From contig JADJGA010000006.1 of NCBI GenBank assembly GCA_016708265.1, positions 186,001 through 250,000 on the forward strand: a stretch of DNA of 64,000 nucleotides, in the 5' to 3' direction. Below the pieces are notes generated by a model, which did no database searches, was not told where the DNA came from, and saw only the letters and a program-made list of their open reading frames with translations. Below, piece by piece: positions 26,846 to 36,264 of the stretch (its first letter is position 1; every line of letters begins with the position of its first letter). This stretch comes from Saprospiraceae bacterium (GTDB lineage: Bacteria; Bacteroidota; Bacteroidia; Chitinophagales; Saprospiraceae). Both the position numbers and the translations under genes were made by a program.

Positions 26846-27658
26846 TCAATACTTTTCCGGCACAAAAGTCTGTACATCCTTTGGTGTTCTGACATAGCCC
26901 TTGCTGTATTTTCTGGGGGGCAATTCTTTTATCCCATAATCTAGTTCCTTGTAAGGTATCATGCTCAAAAGGTGAGAGATACAATTCAATCTTGCGCGTT
27001 CCTTGTCATCTGCATCCACAACATACCATGGTGAAATTTTAGTATCTGTATATGTGAACATTTCATCTTTAGCTTTGCTGTATTCCACCCACTTATCCCT
27101 GGATTCAAGGTCCATCGGACTGAGTTTCCATACTTTGGTGGGATCGTTTATCCTGTTTTTAAACCTTCTTTCCTGCTCCTCCTCACTTACTGAAAACCAG
27201 TACTTTATAAGAATTATCCCTGCATGTATCAGCATATTTTCAAATTTGGGGCATGCCCTTAGAAAATCCCAGTATTCTTCATCGTTGCAGAATCCCATAA
27301 CTCGCTCTACCCCGGCACGATTGTACCAGCTCCTGTCAAAAAGTACCATATCTCCGGCAGCAGGTAGCTGAGAGACATATCTTTGAAAATACCATTGGGT
27401 TTTTTCTCTTTCTGTAGGAGATGTCAGGGCTGCCACCCTGCAATTACGGGGGTTGAGTGACTGAGTGATTCTCTTGATCGTTCCTCCCTTACCGGCTGCA
27501 TCACGTCCTTCAAAAATAACTACGACCCTCAATCCTTCATGTTTTATCCATTCCTGTAGTTTAACCAGTTCGATCTGAAGTTTACTCAGTTCTTTTTCAT
27601 AAACTTCTTTATCCATTTTCTTTTTTGATGGAATTTTACTGCTTTTGGTGGTTTTCAT
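26846..27658 (-). CDS. ppk2: Polyphosphate kinase 2
   Basis: 270 residues, one PPK2 domain. Walker A is FEGRDAAGKGGTIKRI (residues 49-64), followed by the family motifs SPTEREKTQWYFQRYV and LFDRSWYNRAGVERVMGF (Walker B and lid). It transfers phosphate between polyphosphate and nucleoside di- or monophosphates in the cytoplasm. The exact subclass (ADP-, GDP- or AMP-using) cannot be read safely. A lysine-rich N-terminus of 20 residues precedes the domain. A TAnnTTTG promoter element lies 27 nt upstream. Confidence 0.94.
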   Translation of the reverse strand: MKTTKSSKIPSKKKMDKEVYEKELSKLQIELVKLQEWIKHEGLRVVVIFEGRDAAGKGGTIKRITQSLNPRNCRVAALTSPTEREKTQWYFQRYVSQLPAAGDMVLFDRSWYNRAGVERVMGFCNDEEYWDFLRACPKFENMLIHAGIILIKYWFSVSEEEQERRFKNRINDPTKVWKLSPMDLESRDKWVEYSKAKDEMFTYTDTKISPWYVVDADDKERARLNCISHLLSMIPYKELDYGIKELPPRKYSKGYVRTPKDVQTFVPEKY

Positions 27659-27684
27659 AAGAGAAAAGTTTATAATGACAATTG

Positions 27685-27692
27685 CAAAAATA
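27685..27692 (-). promoter_or_regulatory. Putative -7 element of the ppk2 promoter
   Basis: The minus strand reads TATTTTTG, an exact TAnnTTTG match, 27 nt before the ppk2 ATG. Confidence 0.45.
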
Positions 27693-27749
27693 GTGAAAAA
27701 AAATTGAATTATTATTTTTATTGCAGGATTAAATACCGTAAAATGCTGA

Positions 27750-28088
27750 TTATTTAAGTTTGGGATTTAATAAATGCCTGTGATTATCCCTCAAAGTTTT
27801 TTTATCAATATTTTTTTTCATGATATCTTCAATATTTAATTCCATTTGATTGGCAAGACAAATTAATACAAATATGACATCTCCCAGTTCATCACCAATT
27901 GCATTTTTGATTTCATCATCTGACATACTTGTTTTAAAACTTTGCTCTCCATATTTTCTAGCTATAAGCCGCGAAAATTCACCAACTTCCTCCATCAACA
28001 AAAGAGTATTTGTTTTTTCATCGAAATATCTGACTCCATATTCCTTAATCCATTTGTCTACTGATACTTGTAATTCTTTCAATTCCAT
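27750..28088 (-). CDS. MazG-like nucleotide pyrophosphohydrolase
   Basis: 112 residues, a single all-alpha MazG-type domain. The metal-binding motifs are EEVGEFSRLIARKYG (ExxE-type) and GDELGDVIFVLICLANQ (ExxD). Such small enzymes hydrolyse nucleoside triphosphates, often noncanonical ones, to monophosphates, in the cytoplasm. It lies 104 nt after dtd on the same strand, separated by AT-rich repeat-like DNA. Both genes serve quality control (nucleotide pool and aminoacyl-tRNA), which may be coincidence. Confidence 0.87.
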   Translation of the reverse strand: MELKELQVSVDKWIKEYGVRYFDEKTNTLLLMEEVGEFSRLIARKYGEQSFKTSMSDDEIKNAIGDELGDVIFVLICLANQMELNIEDIMKKNIDKKTLRDNHRHLLNPKLK

Positions 28089-28092
28089 ATTT

Positions 28093-28192
28093 TTAATTTG
28101 CTAATTTGAAAATGTGCTAATCAGCTAATTCTGTAACTCAATATAAACTTAATAAACCTCCTAAACTTTATAAACCATATAAACCATAAAAG
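28093..28192. repeat. Word-like degenerate tandem repeats between dtd and the mazG-like gene
   Basis: Repeats of AATTTGCTAATTTG type are followed by TATAAACCATATAAACCATA type units. This is the same style as the other intergenic word repeats in the window. Confidence 0.4.
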
Positions 28193-28645
28193 CTATTCCC
28201 TCGCCTTACTATCAATTATAATCGTTACCGGGCCATCATTTACAAGAGAGATCTTCATATCTGCCCCGAATTCTCCCGTAGTTATTTTCACTCCTGAATC
28301 TTCCTTTATTTTTTTTATAAAAGATTCATATAGGGGGATTGCAGTTTCAGGAGGTGCTGATTCAATGTATGAAGGCCTGTTACCTTTTTTTGTTGAAGCA
28401 TAAAGAGTGAACTGGCTAACCACCATTATTTCCCCTGAGATGTCCTGAACGGAAAGATTCATTTTTCCTTCATCATCATTGAATATCCTCAACCTGGAAA
28501 TTTTTCCGCTCAGCCATTCTATATCTTTTTCATTATCATTGTACCCTATTCCAAGCAGTATCAGTAATCCCTCATTTATTGAGGAGAAAACTGAGCTGTT
28601 GATGGTGAGTTCTACTTTTTTACATCTTTGAATTAATGCTCTCAT
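28193..28645 (-). CDS. dtd: D-aminoacyl-tRNA deacylase
   Basis: 150 residues, full length. It starts MRALIQRCKKVEL and carries the active-site motifs VVSQFTLYASTKKGNRPSY and LVNDGPVTIIID near the C-terminus (cross-subunit NxPVT motif), which define the DTD1 family. It removes D-amino acids and glycine mischarged onto tRNA in the cytoplasm. It is divergent from the barrel-protein gene on the plus strand. Confidence 0.96.
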   Translation of the reverse strand: MRALIQRCKKVELTINSSVFSSINEGLLILLGIGYNDNEKDIEWLSGKISRLRIFNDDEGKMNLSVQDISGEIMVVSQFTLYASTKKGNRPSYIESAPPETAIPLYESFIKKIKEDSGVKITTGEFGADMKISLVNDGPVTIIIDSKARE

Positions 28646-28784
28646 ATTGGATGATTTATCATCTGAAAAAACCCCGTTAAAAACCGGTCAAAATGTTAAA
28701 TATTCCAAAATAAAGGTATTTTTTCCAAATTTTAAACAAGAAAACCATTGTTTTTCGTTTTATGGTGTAATAAATGATTTAATA

Positions 28785-29342
28785 ATGAAAAATTTGATGT
28801 GGTTTTTTATTTTTCTGTTTATGATTTTCTTTAATTCCGGATTATCAGGGCAGAAATATGATTTTGCTGGCGGGCTGAGATGGGGTGGAAACTTTGGTTT
28901 TACATTATCTGAGAGGATCGTTAACAATATTACACTGGAGCAAAATTTAAATGCTGAAGATGAAAAATTCAACTATTCTGTATTATTAATGGCAAGACAT
29001 CATAAACGATTGCTCACAAACAGGTTCAACTGGTTTTATGGCGGGGGTGCCGGAATACTGAATCTAAAGGAAAAGAACAATTTTCCGTCAAAAAATACAC
29101 TTGCAATTGGTCTTCAGACAGGTCTTGAATTTACTGTTGGCAGAGTTTCAATATCCGGAGCTCTTGAACCATTGTTTTATTCTGACAGGTCGGATTTCAG
29201 GTTTAATATGGGTCAGGTCATATCGGCCAAATATGTTATAATAAAGCGCAAATCTGAATGGAAGGAAAACCTGAAAGACAGATTTTCAAAGAAGAAAAAG
29301 TCAAAGAAAGATCCATGGTGGAAATTCAAGAAGAAAAAATAG
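28785..29342 (+). CDS. Putative outer-membrane protein with a lysine-rich C-terminal tail
   Basis: An open frame begins at 28647, but the ATG at 28785 gives a good signal peptide (MWFFIFLFMIFF, ending near LSGQ) and a protein of 185 residues. Strand-like glycine-rich segments (FAGGLRWGGNFGFTLSE, FYGGGAGILNL) suggest a barrel. The C-terminal 35 residues are unusually basic, ending in WWKFKKKK after a KKKKSKK run. The function is unknown. Confidence 0.6.
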   Translation: MKNLMWFFIFLFMIFFNSGLSGQKYDFAGGLRWGGNFGFTLSERIVNNITLEQNLNAEDEKFNYSVLLMARHHKRLLTNRFNWFYGGGAGILNLKEKNNFPSKNTLAIGLQTGLEFTVGRVSISGALEPLFYSDRSDFRFNMGQVISAKYVIIKRKSEWKENLKDRFSKKKKSKKDPWWKFKKKK

Positions 29343-29433
29343 TGTTTGTATTTATGCTTTAGTAAAATGGATGATGAAAATTTACTGATACTATAGAAAA
29401 ATCAAATATTCAAAACTGCAAAAAAGATAAAAA

Positions 29434-30171
29434 ATGAACAGTAATGCTATTTTAGCTTCTGACCTTGAAAAAGAATTAATGCTAAAGTCAAGTCCTGAGA
29501 GAAAAAAAACAAATGAATGGTTTTTCAAGACAGGTAAAGGAGAATATGGAGAAGGTGACATTTTTATAGGATTGAGCAATCCCGATGTGAGAGGAACAAC
29601 ATCTAAATACCTTGGAATGGATTTTCAGGAAATAAAAAAACTCCTTGGAAGTCCAATTCATGAGATCAGGTTTGCAGGACTCATCATCCTTACGGAAAAT
29701 GCAAAGAAAGCCTTCAGAAAGAAAGATAATAAGTCCCTGAAAATAATTGCGGATTTTTATCTGGAAAACAGGAAGGCAGTAAATAACTGGGACCTGGTCG
29801 ATCTCTCATCGTACAGTATTCTTGGGAATACAATTCAGGCAGGGGTTTATGACATGCAAATTCTTGAACGCCTTAGTTCCTCTGATTCTCTATGGGACAG
29901 AAGGATAGCTATGGTATCTACCTATACATTCATTAAACACGGGGATATTTATCCGACTCTTGCTCTTGCAGGAAAGTTGCTTGACAACAGGGAAGATCTC
30001 ATGCATAAGGCTGTAGGCTGGATGCTTAGGGAAGCATGGAAAGTCGATCCTAAGCTTGTTGAAAGCTTTATTATTGACAATTATTCAAGGATCCCACGTA
30101 CAGCACTTCGTTATGCCATCGAAAAAATGGACGAAGAAAAACGACAGGAATTTTTAAAATGGGAAGGGTAG
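29434..30171 (+). CDS. AlkD-like DNA alkylation repair protein
   Basis: 245 residues of HEAT-like helical repeats. Family signatures are VNNWDLVDLSSYSILGN and LWDRRIAMVSTYTFIKHG, containing the conserved tryptophan, aspartate and arginine of the AlkD active site. The C-terminal IPRTALRYAIEKM also matches. AlkD glycosylases excise alkylated purines (N3- and N7-alkyl adducts) without base flipping. It lies 91 nt downstream of the basic-tail barrel gene on the same strand. Confidence 0.9.
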   Translation: MNSNAILASDLEKELMLKSSPERKKTNEWFFKTGKGEYGEGDIFIGLSNPDVRGTTSKYLGMDFQEIKKLLGSPIHEIRFAGLIILTENAKKAFRKKDNKSLKIIADFYLENRKAVNNWDLVDLSSYSILGNTIQAGVYDMQILERLSSSDSLWDRRIAMVSTYTFIKHGDIYPTLALAGKLLDNREDLMHKAVGWMLREAWKVDPKLVESFIIDNYSRIPRTALRYAIEKMDEEKRQEFLKWEG

Positions 30172-30313
30172 TAATGTCAGTTAGCAATTTGAAAATTCAT
30201 TGTTTTTAAAATTTAATAATGCAATAAAAGCAAATACGAGAGCCTATATCCATCCGCATTATTATTATTTGTATTCTGTTAAAACTTCTATGAATATCAA
30301 GCTAATGAGGGAT

Positions 30314-30395
30314 AGGAGGGGGGTGGGGGGGGAAAAAAAAAAAAGGAAAGGGAAAAGGAGGGGGGGGGGGAAAAAAAAGGGAAGGAAAGGAAGAA
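30314..30395. repeat. Low-complexity homopurine tract (A/G only, one T)
   Basis: 82 nt made of long G and A runs with a single T at 30324. From 30325 on it is 71 nt of uninterrupted purine. It is unlike anything else in the window and may be a polymerase or assembly artefact. Confidence 0.6.
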
Positions 30396-30410
30396 TGGTT
30401 TTGCAATTGT

Positions 30411-30540
30411 TTTATCTGCGTGCTATAAAACTTATATAAAAACCACACTGATGATTCGGATACCGATAACAACCGGTAGGGATAATCTGATTTGTGAATA
30501 TCTGTCCAATTAGTGTTATCTGCGTGCAATAAACTGCATT
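30411..30540. repeat. Duplicated intergenic word (TTATCTGCGTGC-ATAAA)
   Basis: TTATCTGCGTGCTATAAAAC at 30414 and TTATCTGCGTGCAATAAAC at 30518 bracket a segment with GTGAATATCTGTCC-type words. This fits the short-word intergenic repeats elsewhere in the window. Confidence 0.4.
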
Positions 30541-30574
30541 TGTGCTTAACAATTAAGCACTATCAATTAGCCAA

Positions 30575-33500
30575 TTATTTTATCAGCAACACATCGCCTG
30601 CCATAACTTCTTTTTCTCCATTTCCATTATCTATTTCGATGAGATAAACAAAAACACCGGGGTTTATCTTTTTCTCACGGAATCTTCCATCCCAGCCAGC
30701 AGAATTATCATTGAATTTAATATTTTCCGCATAAAAAACTTTCTCACCCCAACGGTCAAAAATGTGCATGGTGTATATGTAATTGCAGTCATTACACTTA
30801 GCATAAAACCTGTCATTCATACCGTCACCATCTGGTGAAAATATGTTGGGAATATCAATTTCAAGGTTGATTATCCTTCGTAGTTCAACAGTATCCCTCA
30901 CAATACAACCTTCCTTGTCGGTAATTTCAACAATATACTGCTGATCATTTAGAGGTCTGGCATAAGTTATCAGGCAATTACTACATGTCAATCCTTCTGT
31001 TGGAGACCAGATGATCTTATCGGGAGTCATGTCGGTATTCACTGTAAGTTTATAAGAATCTTCAAGTTGATTCACATCAGTTTCAATTTCAAAAGGAATG
31101 AAGTCCTTTATTTCAAAATTTTTATCCAGAACATTGCATCCATTTTGATCTGTGATATCATAAGTATAATTTCCTGCAGGCATATTTATTACTGTATATG
31201 GAATGCTTGAGATTTGATAATTGCCAATTCCATCAATAGTCAAAGTGGCTGGTAAAGAAGTTCCGGATAAATTATCGACATAAAACCTGCCAAATCCGAA
31301 ACAGTTTTCATCTTCCTTGTGAGTGACAGCACTGACTGCTTTAGGGCTTAGCTTAATATTGACTATACTGTCGCAACCAAAAAAGTTTGTGAGTCGTTCT
31401 GTACCCGTTGGATTAGACAGGTTATATATTTTTCCGTTGACAGTTATATTTTCACCGGAACATATATCCTTTGAGAGATTGAACTGAGTTACAGGGTTGA
31501 CATAAACAGTTATAACAGCAGTCGATTCCAGACAAGATCCAACAGCTGCAAGCCTGTATCTGAATCTGTAAGTTCCTTTCGATATGTTTTTGAATGAAAC
31601 ATTTTTGCCGTTTGATGCTTGTATCTGAATACCGGAATTGTCCAGATCCGTCCATATTCCATCAGGGTCATGAGTTCCAAGCAGATTGTCGATGTTGACA
31701 TTTTCATCATCATTGCAAACTGTGATATTGTTGCTGGTTCCTGCCAGTGGAGCTTTTAATATGTTTAATGTCAGTATAGATGAATCCGGCCCGCAGATAT
31801 GTGTCTGTCCTACTGTCAGAATAAATGTGTAAGTACCAACATTTAACTTGGATAGATCAATTTCCAGGGTTTGGATATTTATTGATTGCGATTGCTGAAC
31901 GTCTTCTACTACATATTCTATATTCAGATCAGGTTGAAGTTGGTCTATAATTTTTATTTTGTTGTTGTCACTGTCACAGAACGAAAGTGTTTTATCATTT
32001 CCTGCATTGAGCTTTTTAAATACCTGAACTGTAACAACCGCAGAATCTGCAGGGCAGGTACCATTGCTGTTTATTTTATATGTAAAACTGTATGTTCCGG
32101 CAGGAATGTTGTTGAAATTTACATTTTTTGGATTACTTATATTTATTGGATTACCCGGAAGTTTACTCCAGAGTCCAATGTTATCATGAATGCCTATTAG
32201 ATTGTCAAGATCTATAATATTATTTGAATTACTGTTGCAAACATTTGCTGTCGCATCATTTCCGGGATTTGATTCCTTTATTATTGTCACCTTCAAAGAT
32301 GCTGTATCTCCCGGACAATTGCCATTCCCTGTAACTATATAACTAAAATTATAATCTCCTGGAGGTAATGTCGACATGTTGTAGTTTGCAGGGTTAGGAA
32401 CGGTAAAAGTTACATTAAATTTCCATATACCCCCTGTAGTATAATTTCCGGAAAGGTGATCGAAAAAATTAATTAGTGTCTGTGAACCACGACAAATTGA
32501 AAAGTCATTTGCCGTTCCTGCAAAAGGTGCAGCCAAAGTTGTGATCTCAGCCTTGGCTGAATCTGCAAGGCATGTTCCGGACTGAGGTATTTTATACTTA
32601 AACGTGTAAGTTTTAAGTTCATTTAGAAGTACTTTTGCAGGGTCAGCTATTTTATTTCCATCCTGATCATACCAGTCACCTCCAAAGGAAAAGTTTTTAA
32701 GAGCAGAGAAAAGATTGATTATTGAATTCTGACAAATGCTGATAATGTAATCATCACCAGCACTAGGTGAAGTAGTGATATTTGCGATTAAAAAAGCCGT
32801 ATCAATGCCACATGTGCCATTAACTATATATATAAAAGTGTCAAGGCCTGTAGGGGAAGATGCAAAATTTACAGTACTAGAGCTGGCAGTGACCGTACCG
32901 TTATTGATATTCCACCATGATCCACCTGTGGTATACACTTGTCCGATATATGAATAAAGATTTATTAAACCTGGTGATCCCCCACATAATAAAAATGAAC
33001 CGTCCGTGCCTGCACTTACAGCAGCAGTTGTGGTTATTGTTGCCATAGCTGTATCATTTGGACAACCATTAGAGCCTGAGAAAATATATTTAAAAGTGTA
33101 AGTCTTGACCTGATCAAGATTCACACTTGTTGGATTAAGAACTAAATTATTGTTTTCGTCTATCCAGAACCCACCAAGGTTATAATTTTTGAGTGAATCG
33201 AACAGATTTATTAAATCGTTCTGGCAAAGACTGAGAATATAGTCATTGCCAGCATTAAAAGAAGAATTAATTATGATCGTAACTAAAGCGATATCTGTGC
33301 CACAAGAACCAGTCACTGCGTATTGAAAATTGTAACTACCCTGGGGGCTGCCTGAAAATGATACATTGTGCGGATCACTCAGGGATACAGAATTCCCACT
33401 TAGTTGTGTCCAGTTGCCTCCGGGATCATAAGATGAACCTAAATACAAATAAAGATCTACAGGGAGCACAGATCCCTGGCAAATAGCATCTGACCCGTCC

Positions 33501-35812
33501 GATCCTGCATTTGCACCAGCCCCGGCTGTCACAGTAATTACTGCCTGTACCTGCGGGCAGGTACCATTTGGATAAATAATATAAGTATAATGATAAACAC
33601 CTGAATCAATTCCGTCAAAATCTACATAATTTGGGTTGGATAGATCTACTCCTGACCCGTCATTGTCTATCCATTCACCATTTACATCATGTAGTCCTAA
33701 AGCAGATTCCAGATCAATTACTGTACTCCCTCCATTATTACAGACTGTAACGTTGTTGTCAGTTCCCGGATTTGGTTCTTCTATGATCTGAATTGTAATG
33801 GTCGAATAAACTGCATCACACGGACTATTTTCTATTTCATAATAAAAATAATAAATACCGACAGTAGCAGCAGACATGTCTACATTGGAGGGGTTTGATA
33901 TATTGAATGAACTGTTTGTAGACCAAGAACCACCCGGATCAAAATCATTGTTAAGAAGATCTTCTAAATTGACGGGAGTAGTTGGTGCACCACAAAAAAC
34001 TGCATTGTTGTCAGTTCCCGGATTCCCCGGGTCAGCAACTTCAATAGTCAAAACCGCTAATGCCTCCGGGCATAAACCGGCAGGGTCCTGTACTGAGTAG
34101 GTAAATGTATATATACCAGGAGAAACATTAAAAAATTCTACACAATGAGGAAAAGTCAGATCCACACCTGTTCCGTCATTGTCAGTCCAGTTCCCACCCT
34201 GGTCTGCATCCGAACCTAAATAAATCCAAAAATTTACACAATCTACAGTATTACAAGTGCTTAAACTTGCGCTTTCTCCCGGGTTTGGAATATCAATTAC
34301 TACAAGCTGAATTGGTATAGTATCTGAATTGCATTTTTCCGCGTTATTATGCGACAGATAAACATAAACTGTAGTTGTTGAAGTTGAAAATGATCCGGGA
34401 CTTGAAATAGAAATTGTACAGTTAGCATCTTCATACCACTCTGTTGATACATTGTTTTGTCCGTTTATTAAAGTCGCATCCAAGGATGTAAGATCAAATA
34501 CAGCCAGACCGTCATGATCAACATCACATGCGTTTAATGGTCCTGCAGTTGAAATATCAAGTTTCTCCCTGAAAGTCAGAGTCATATTATCAGGGTCAAT
34601 AACTGAGGCAGAACAACCATCAGCACTGATTATATTATTTAAGGTCAAAGAACTTGTACCAGTCAATAATAAAGGAATCGTAAGAGTATTTGTCCCTAAG
34701 TCGTAGCCAGGAAATGGACTTGAACCCGAATAACAAATAGTGAGCTGATTGTTAACATCATAACCTGGTACAGTAAAAGGAATATTAAAAGGCCCAAACT
34801 GTAATGTGAAACTTGCTTCATATGGTTGTGAACCTCCGGATATAATTGTATTGATCTGATGGCAATCTCCGGGACAAAATTCTAATAATCCAGACAATGA
34901 AGCAGTAGGGGAAGGGGAAATTGTGATATCTACCTGATCAGTTGAAGTGCATCCGTTTGCATCAGTGATTGTGACTGTGTAAGTGCCTGCATTTGCAAGT
35001 GTTACATTATTTAATACCGGATTCTTAATTGTAGAAGTAAATCCTCCGGGACCAGACCAGGACCAACTAACTGCATTCCCGGCTATTTCATCAAGCTGAA
35101 CATTTTGACCGGAACATACAGATGATGGTGTTGCGATTGCATTTGCAGGTGATTGTGTATAACCGTATACACTTAAACTATGCAGATAATAATACTCACT
35201 CGTAGCCTGATTTCCCAACTGAAGTTTAATAGATAAATTTGTTCCCTGAAGATTGCATACCTGGGGTATATTTTGAAAGCATAACTGACTTCCGCAATAG
35301 TACTCAAAAACCTGGAGTGGACCTCCATCAATGCTATAGTAAAACACAATCTGGTCATTTCCACCAAAGCATCCGTCATATGGAGTTCCAGGACAAGGTC
35401 CATTGGAAGAACCACATTCCATGTCACTTGTTCCATCTACTGAGAATTCAAGACTAACTCCCTGAAATGCAGAGATATTGATAGGGCCAAAATTGATTTC
35501 GTTTTTATTGTCACCACAGCCTCCGGGACCTGGTCCTCCACCACATTGACAACAATTAAAACCTTCGATATCATTGCAAACAAAATCTCCTGCCTGAACT
35601 CCCCATATTCCCAGATTTGCATCGCAATTACCAAATAAATTAGCTTCCCATGGTTCACCATTTGACATAGTTCCAGAAATAGCCCCGTCTGCTTCATTGA
35701 AAGTTTCTTCTGTTATCAATACCTGGGCATTGAATATATTAGTACATATTAATATTAAAATTAAAATATAAAATATTCTAATTGATGGTGTAAAACTATC
35801 TTTTAACATCAT
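30575..35812 (-). CDS. Giant secreted repeat protein with a type B (gliding motility-associated) C-terminal sorting domain
   Basis: 1745 residues with a signal peptide ending in IFNAQ. A cysteine- and glycine-rich N-terminal domain (about residues 31-220, jelly-roll-like) is followed by an Ig-like domain (WSWSGPGGFTSTIKNP, about 245-300). Residues 505-1437 are eleven tandem repeats of about 85 residues. Each follows the pattern AG-x-D, a cysteine, a leucine-rich loop, GG-x-W, a G-x-Y-x-F-x-Y strand and a second cysteine. The end (IPNIFSPDGDGMNDRFYAK to MAGDVLLIK) is the TIGR04131 type IX sorting domain. It is probably a surface adhesin. A second ATG three bases downstream is equally possible. 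Confidence 0.9.
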   Translation of the reverse strand: MMLKDSFTPSIRIFYILILILICTNIFNAQVLITEETFNEADGAISGTMSNGEPWEANLFGNCDANLGIWGVQAGDFVCNDIEGFNCCQCGGGPGPGGCGDNKNEINFGPINISAFQGVSLEFSVDGTSDMECGSSNGPCPGTPYDGCFGGNDQIVFYYSIDGGPLQVFEYYCGSQLCFQNIPQVCNLQGTNLSIKLQLGNQATSEYYYLHSLSVYGYTQSPANAIATPSSVCSGQNVQLDEIAGNAVSWSWSGPGGFTSTIKNPVLNNVTLANAGTYTVTITDANGCTSTDQVDITISPSPTASLSGLLEFCPGDCHQINTIISGGSQPYEASFTLQFGPFNIPFTVPGYDVNNQLTICYSGSSPFPGYDLGTNTLTIPLLLTGTSSLTLNNIISADGCSASVIDPDNMTLTFREKLDISTAGPLNACDVDHDGLAVFDLTSLDATLINGQNNVSTEWYEDANCTISISSPGSFSTSTTTVYVYLSHNNAEKCNSDTIPIQLVVIDIPNPGESASLSTCNTVDCVNFWIYLGSDADQGGNWTDNDGTGVDLTFPHCVEFFNVSPGIYTFTYSVQDPAGLCPEALAVLTIEVADPGNPGTDNNAVFCGAPTTPVNLEDLLNNDFDPGGSWSTNSSFNISNPSNVDMSAATVGIYYFYYEIENSPCDAVYSTITIQIIEEPNPGTDNNVTVCNNGGSTVIDLESALGLHDVNGEWIDNDGSGVDLSNPNYVDFDGIDSGVYHYTYIIYPNGTCPQVQAVITVTAGAGANAGSDGSDAICQGSVLPVDLYLYLGSSYDPGGNWTQLSGNSVSLSDPHNVSFSGSPQGSYNFQYAVTGSCGTDIALVTIIINSSFNAGNDYILSLCQNDLINLFDSLKNYNLGGFWIDENNNLVLNPTSVNLDQVKTYTFKYIFSGSNGCPNDTAMATITTTAAVSAGTDGSFLLCGGSPGLINLYSYIGQVYTTGGSWWNINNGTVTASSSTVNFASSPTGLDTFIYIVNGTCGIDTAFLIANITTSPSAGDDYIISICQNSIINLFSALKNFSFGGDWYDQDGNKIADPAKVLLNELKTYTFKYKIPQSGTCLADSAKAEITTLAAPFAGTANDFSICRGSQTLINFFDHLSGNYTTGGIWKFNVTFTVPNPANYNMSTLPPGDYNFSYIVTGNGNCPGDTASLKVTIIKESNPGNDATANVCNSNSNNIIDLDNLIGIHDNIGLWSKLPGNPINISNPKNVNFNNIPAGTYSFTYKINSNGTCPADSAVVTVQVFKKLNAGNDKTLSFCDSDNNKIKIIDQLQPDLNIEYVVEDVQQSQSINIQTLEIDLSKLNVGTYTFILTVGQTHICGPDSSILTLNILKAPLAGTSNNITVCNDDENVNIDNLLGTHDPDGIWTDLDNSGIQIQASNGKNVSFKNISKGTYRFRYRLAAVGSCLESTAVITVYVNPVTQFNLSKDICSGENITVNGKIYNLSNPTGTERLTNFFGCDSIVNIKLSPKAVSAVTHKEDENCFGFGRFYVDNLSGTSLPATLTIDGIGNYQISSIPYTVINMPAGNYTYDITDQNGCNVLDKNFEIKDFIPFEIETDVNQLEDSYKLTVNTDMTPDKIIWSPTEGLTCSNCLITYARPLNDQQYIVEITDKEGCIVRDTVELRRIINLEIDIPNIFSPDGDGMNDRFYAKCNDCNYIYTMHIFDRWGEKVFYAENIKFNDNSAGWDGRFREKKINPGVFVYLIEIDNGNGEKEVMAGDVLLIK
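31500..34297 (-). repeat. Eleven-copy tandem repeat encoding an about 85-residue domain
   Basis: This is the coding region of residues 505-1437 of the 1745-residue protein. Copies 5 and 7 are very similar (NAGNDYILSLCQNDLINLF and SAGDDYIISICQNSIINLF), and copies 4 and 6 also resemble each other, so a two-copy unit was duplicated. Confidence 0.7.
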
Positions 35813-36264
35813 TATACATTTTCCAGATGAATAAAAACCCCAATATTATCAACAAATATAGCTCATTTTTATTAAATATTTATTCAATATCAGATTAAAT
35901 ATTTTTCAATCCTTTAAAACATTAACGTATCACTTCAAAAATTGAATTTTTAGTTTTAAAATTTAATATGTACTTTATTAAATAAATTGATACCAGTAGT
36001 TTTAAATCAAAACATTTAAAATGTTTATAATCATTTTGATATGAAAGTAGTTACAAAATACGATAACTATATTTCTGAATGATTTGTATTTTTTTTCCGG
36101 AGATTCCAAATAATATTTTTTAAATGCCCTTTTTTCTTATTTAAAATTATTAGAAATAAGCTATTTAGTTGAAAGTACAGAATAATTAATGTAATTTTTT
36201 TGATTAATTTCGCATGTTTGTTTATTGGAGAAAAGATAATTTTATTAAAGTACATTAAAATAAC
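35813..36264. promoter_or_regulatory. Divergent promoter region between the repeat-protein gene and the rnf operon
   Basis: 452 nt, very AT-rich, no gene. An exact -7 element for the minus-strand gene is at 35853-35860. On the rnf side CATGTTTG at 36213-36220 matches seven of eight positions and could drive rseC-rnf. Confidence 0.5.
35853..35860 (-). promoter_or_regulatory. Putative -7 element of the 1745-residue protein gene
   Basis: The minus strand reads TATATTTG, an exact TAnnTTTG match, about 40 nt before the start codon. Confidence 0.45.

Larger units (their letters stand above)
30172..30574. other. Intergenic region with a homopurine tract and a duplicated ATCTGCGTGC word
   Basis: 403 nt between convergent genes. 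It contains the purine tract at 30314-30395 and two copies of TTATCTGCGTGC at 30414 and 30518. Open frames here are low complexity and not believable. Confidence 0.55.

Noticed and set aside
30200..30529. Open frames on both strands over the purine tract (lysine/glycine- or proline/phenylalanine-rich)
   Set aside because: They are translations of a low-complexity tract with no start context or homology.
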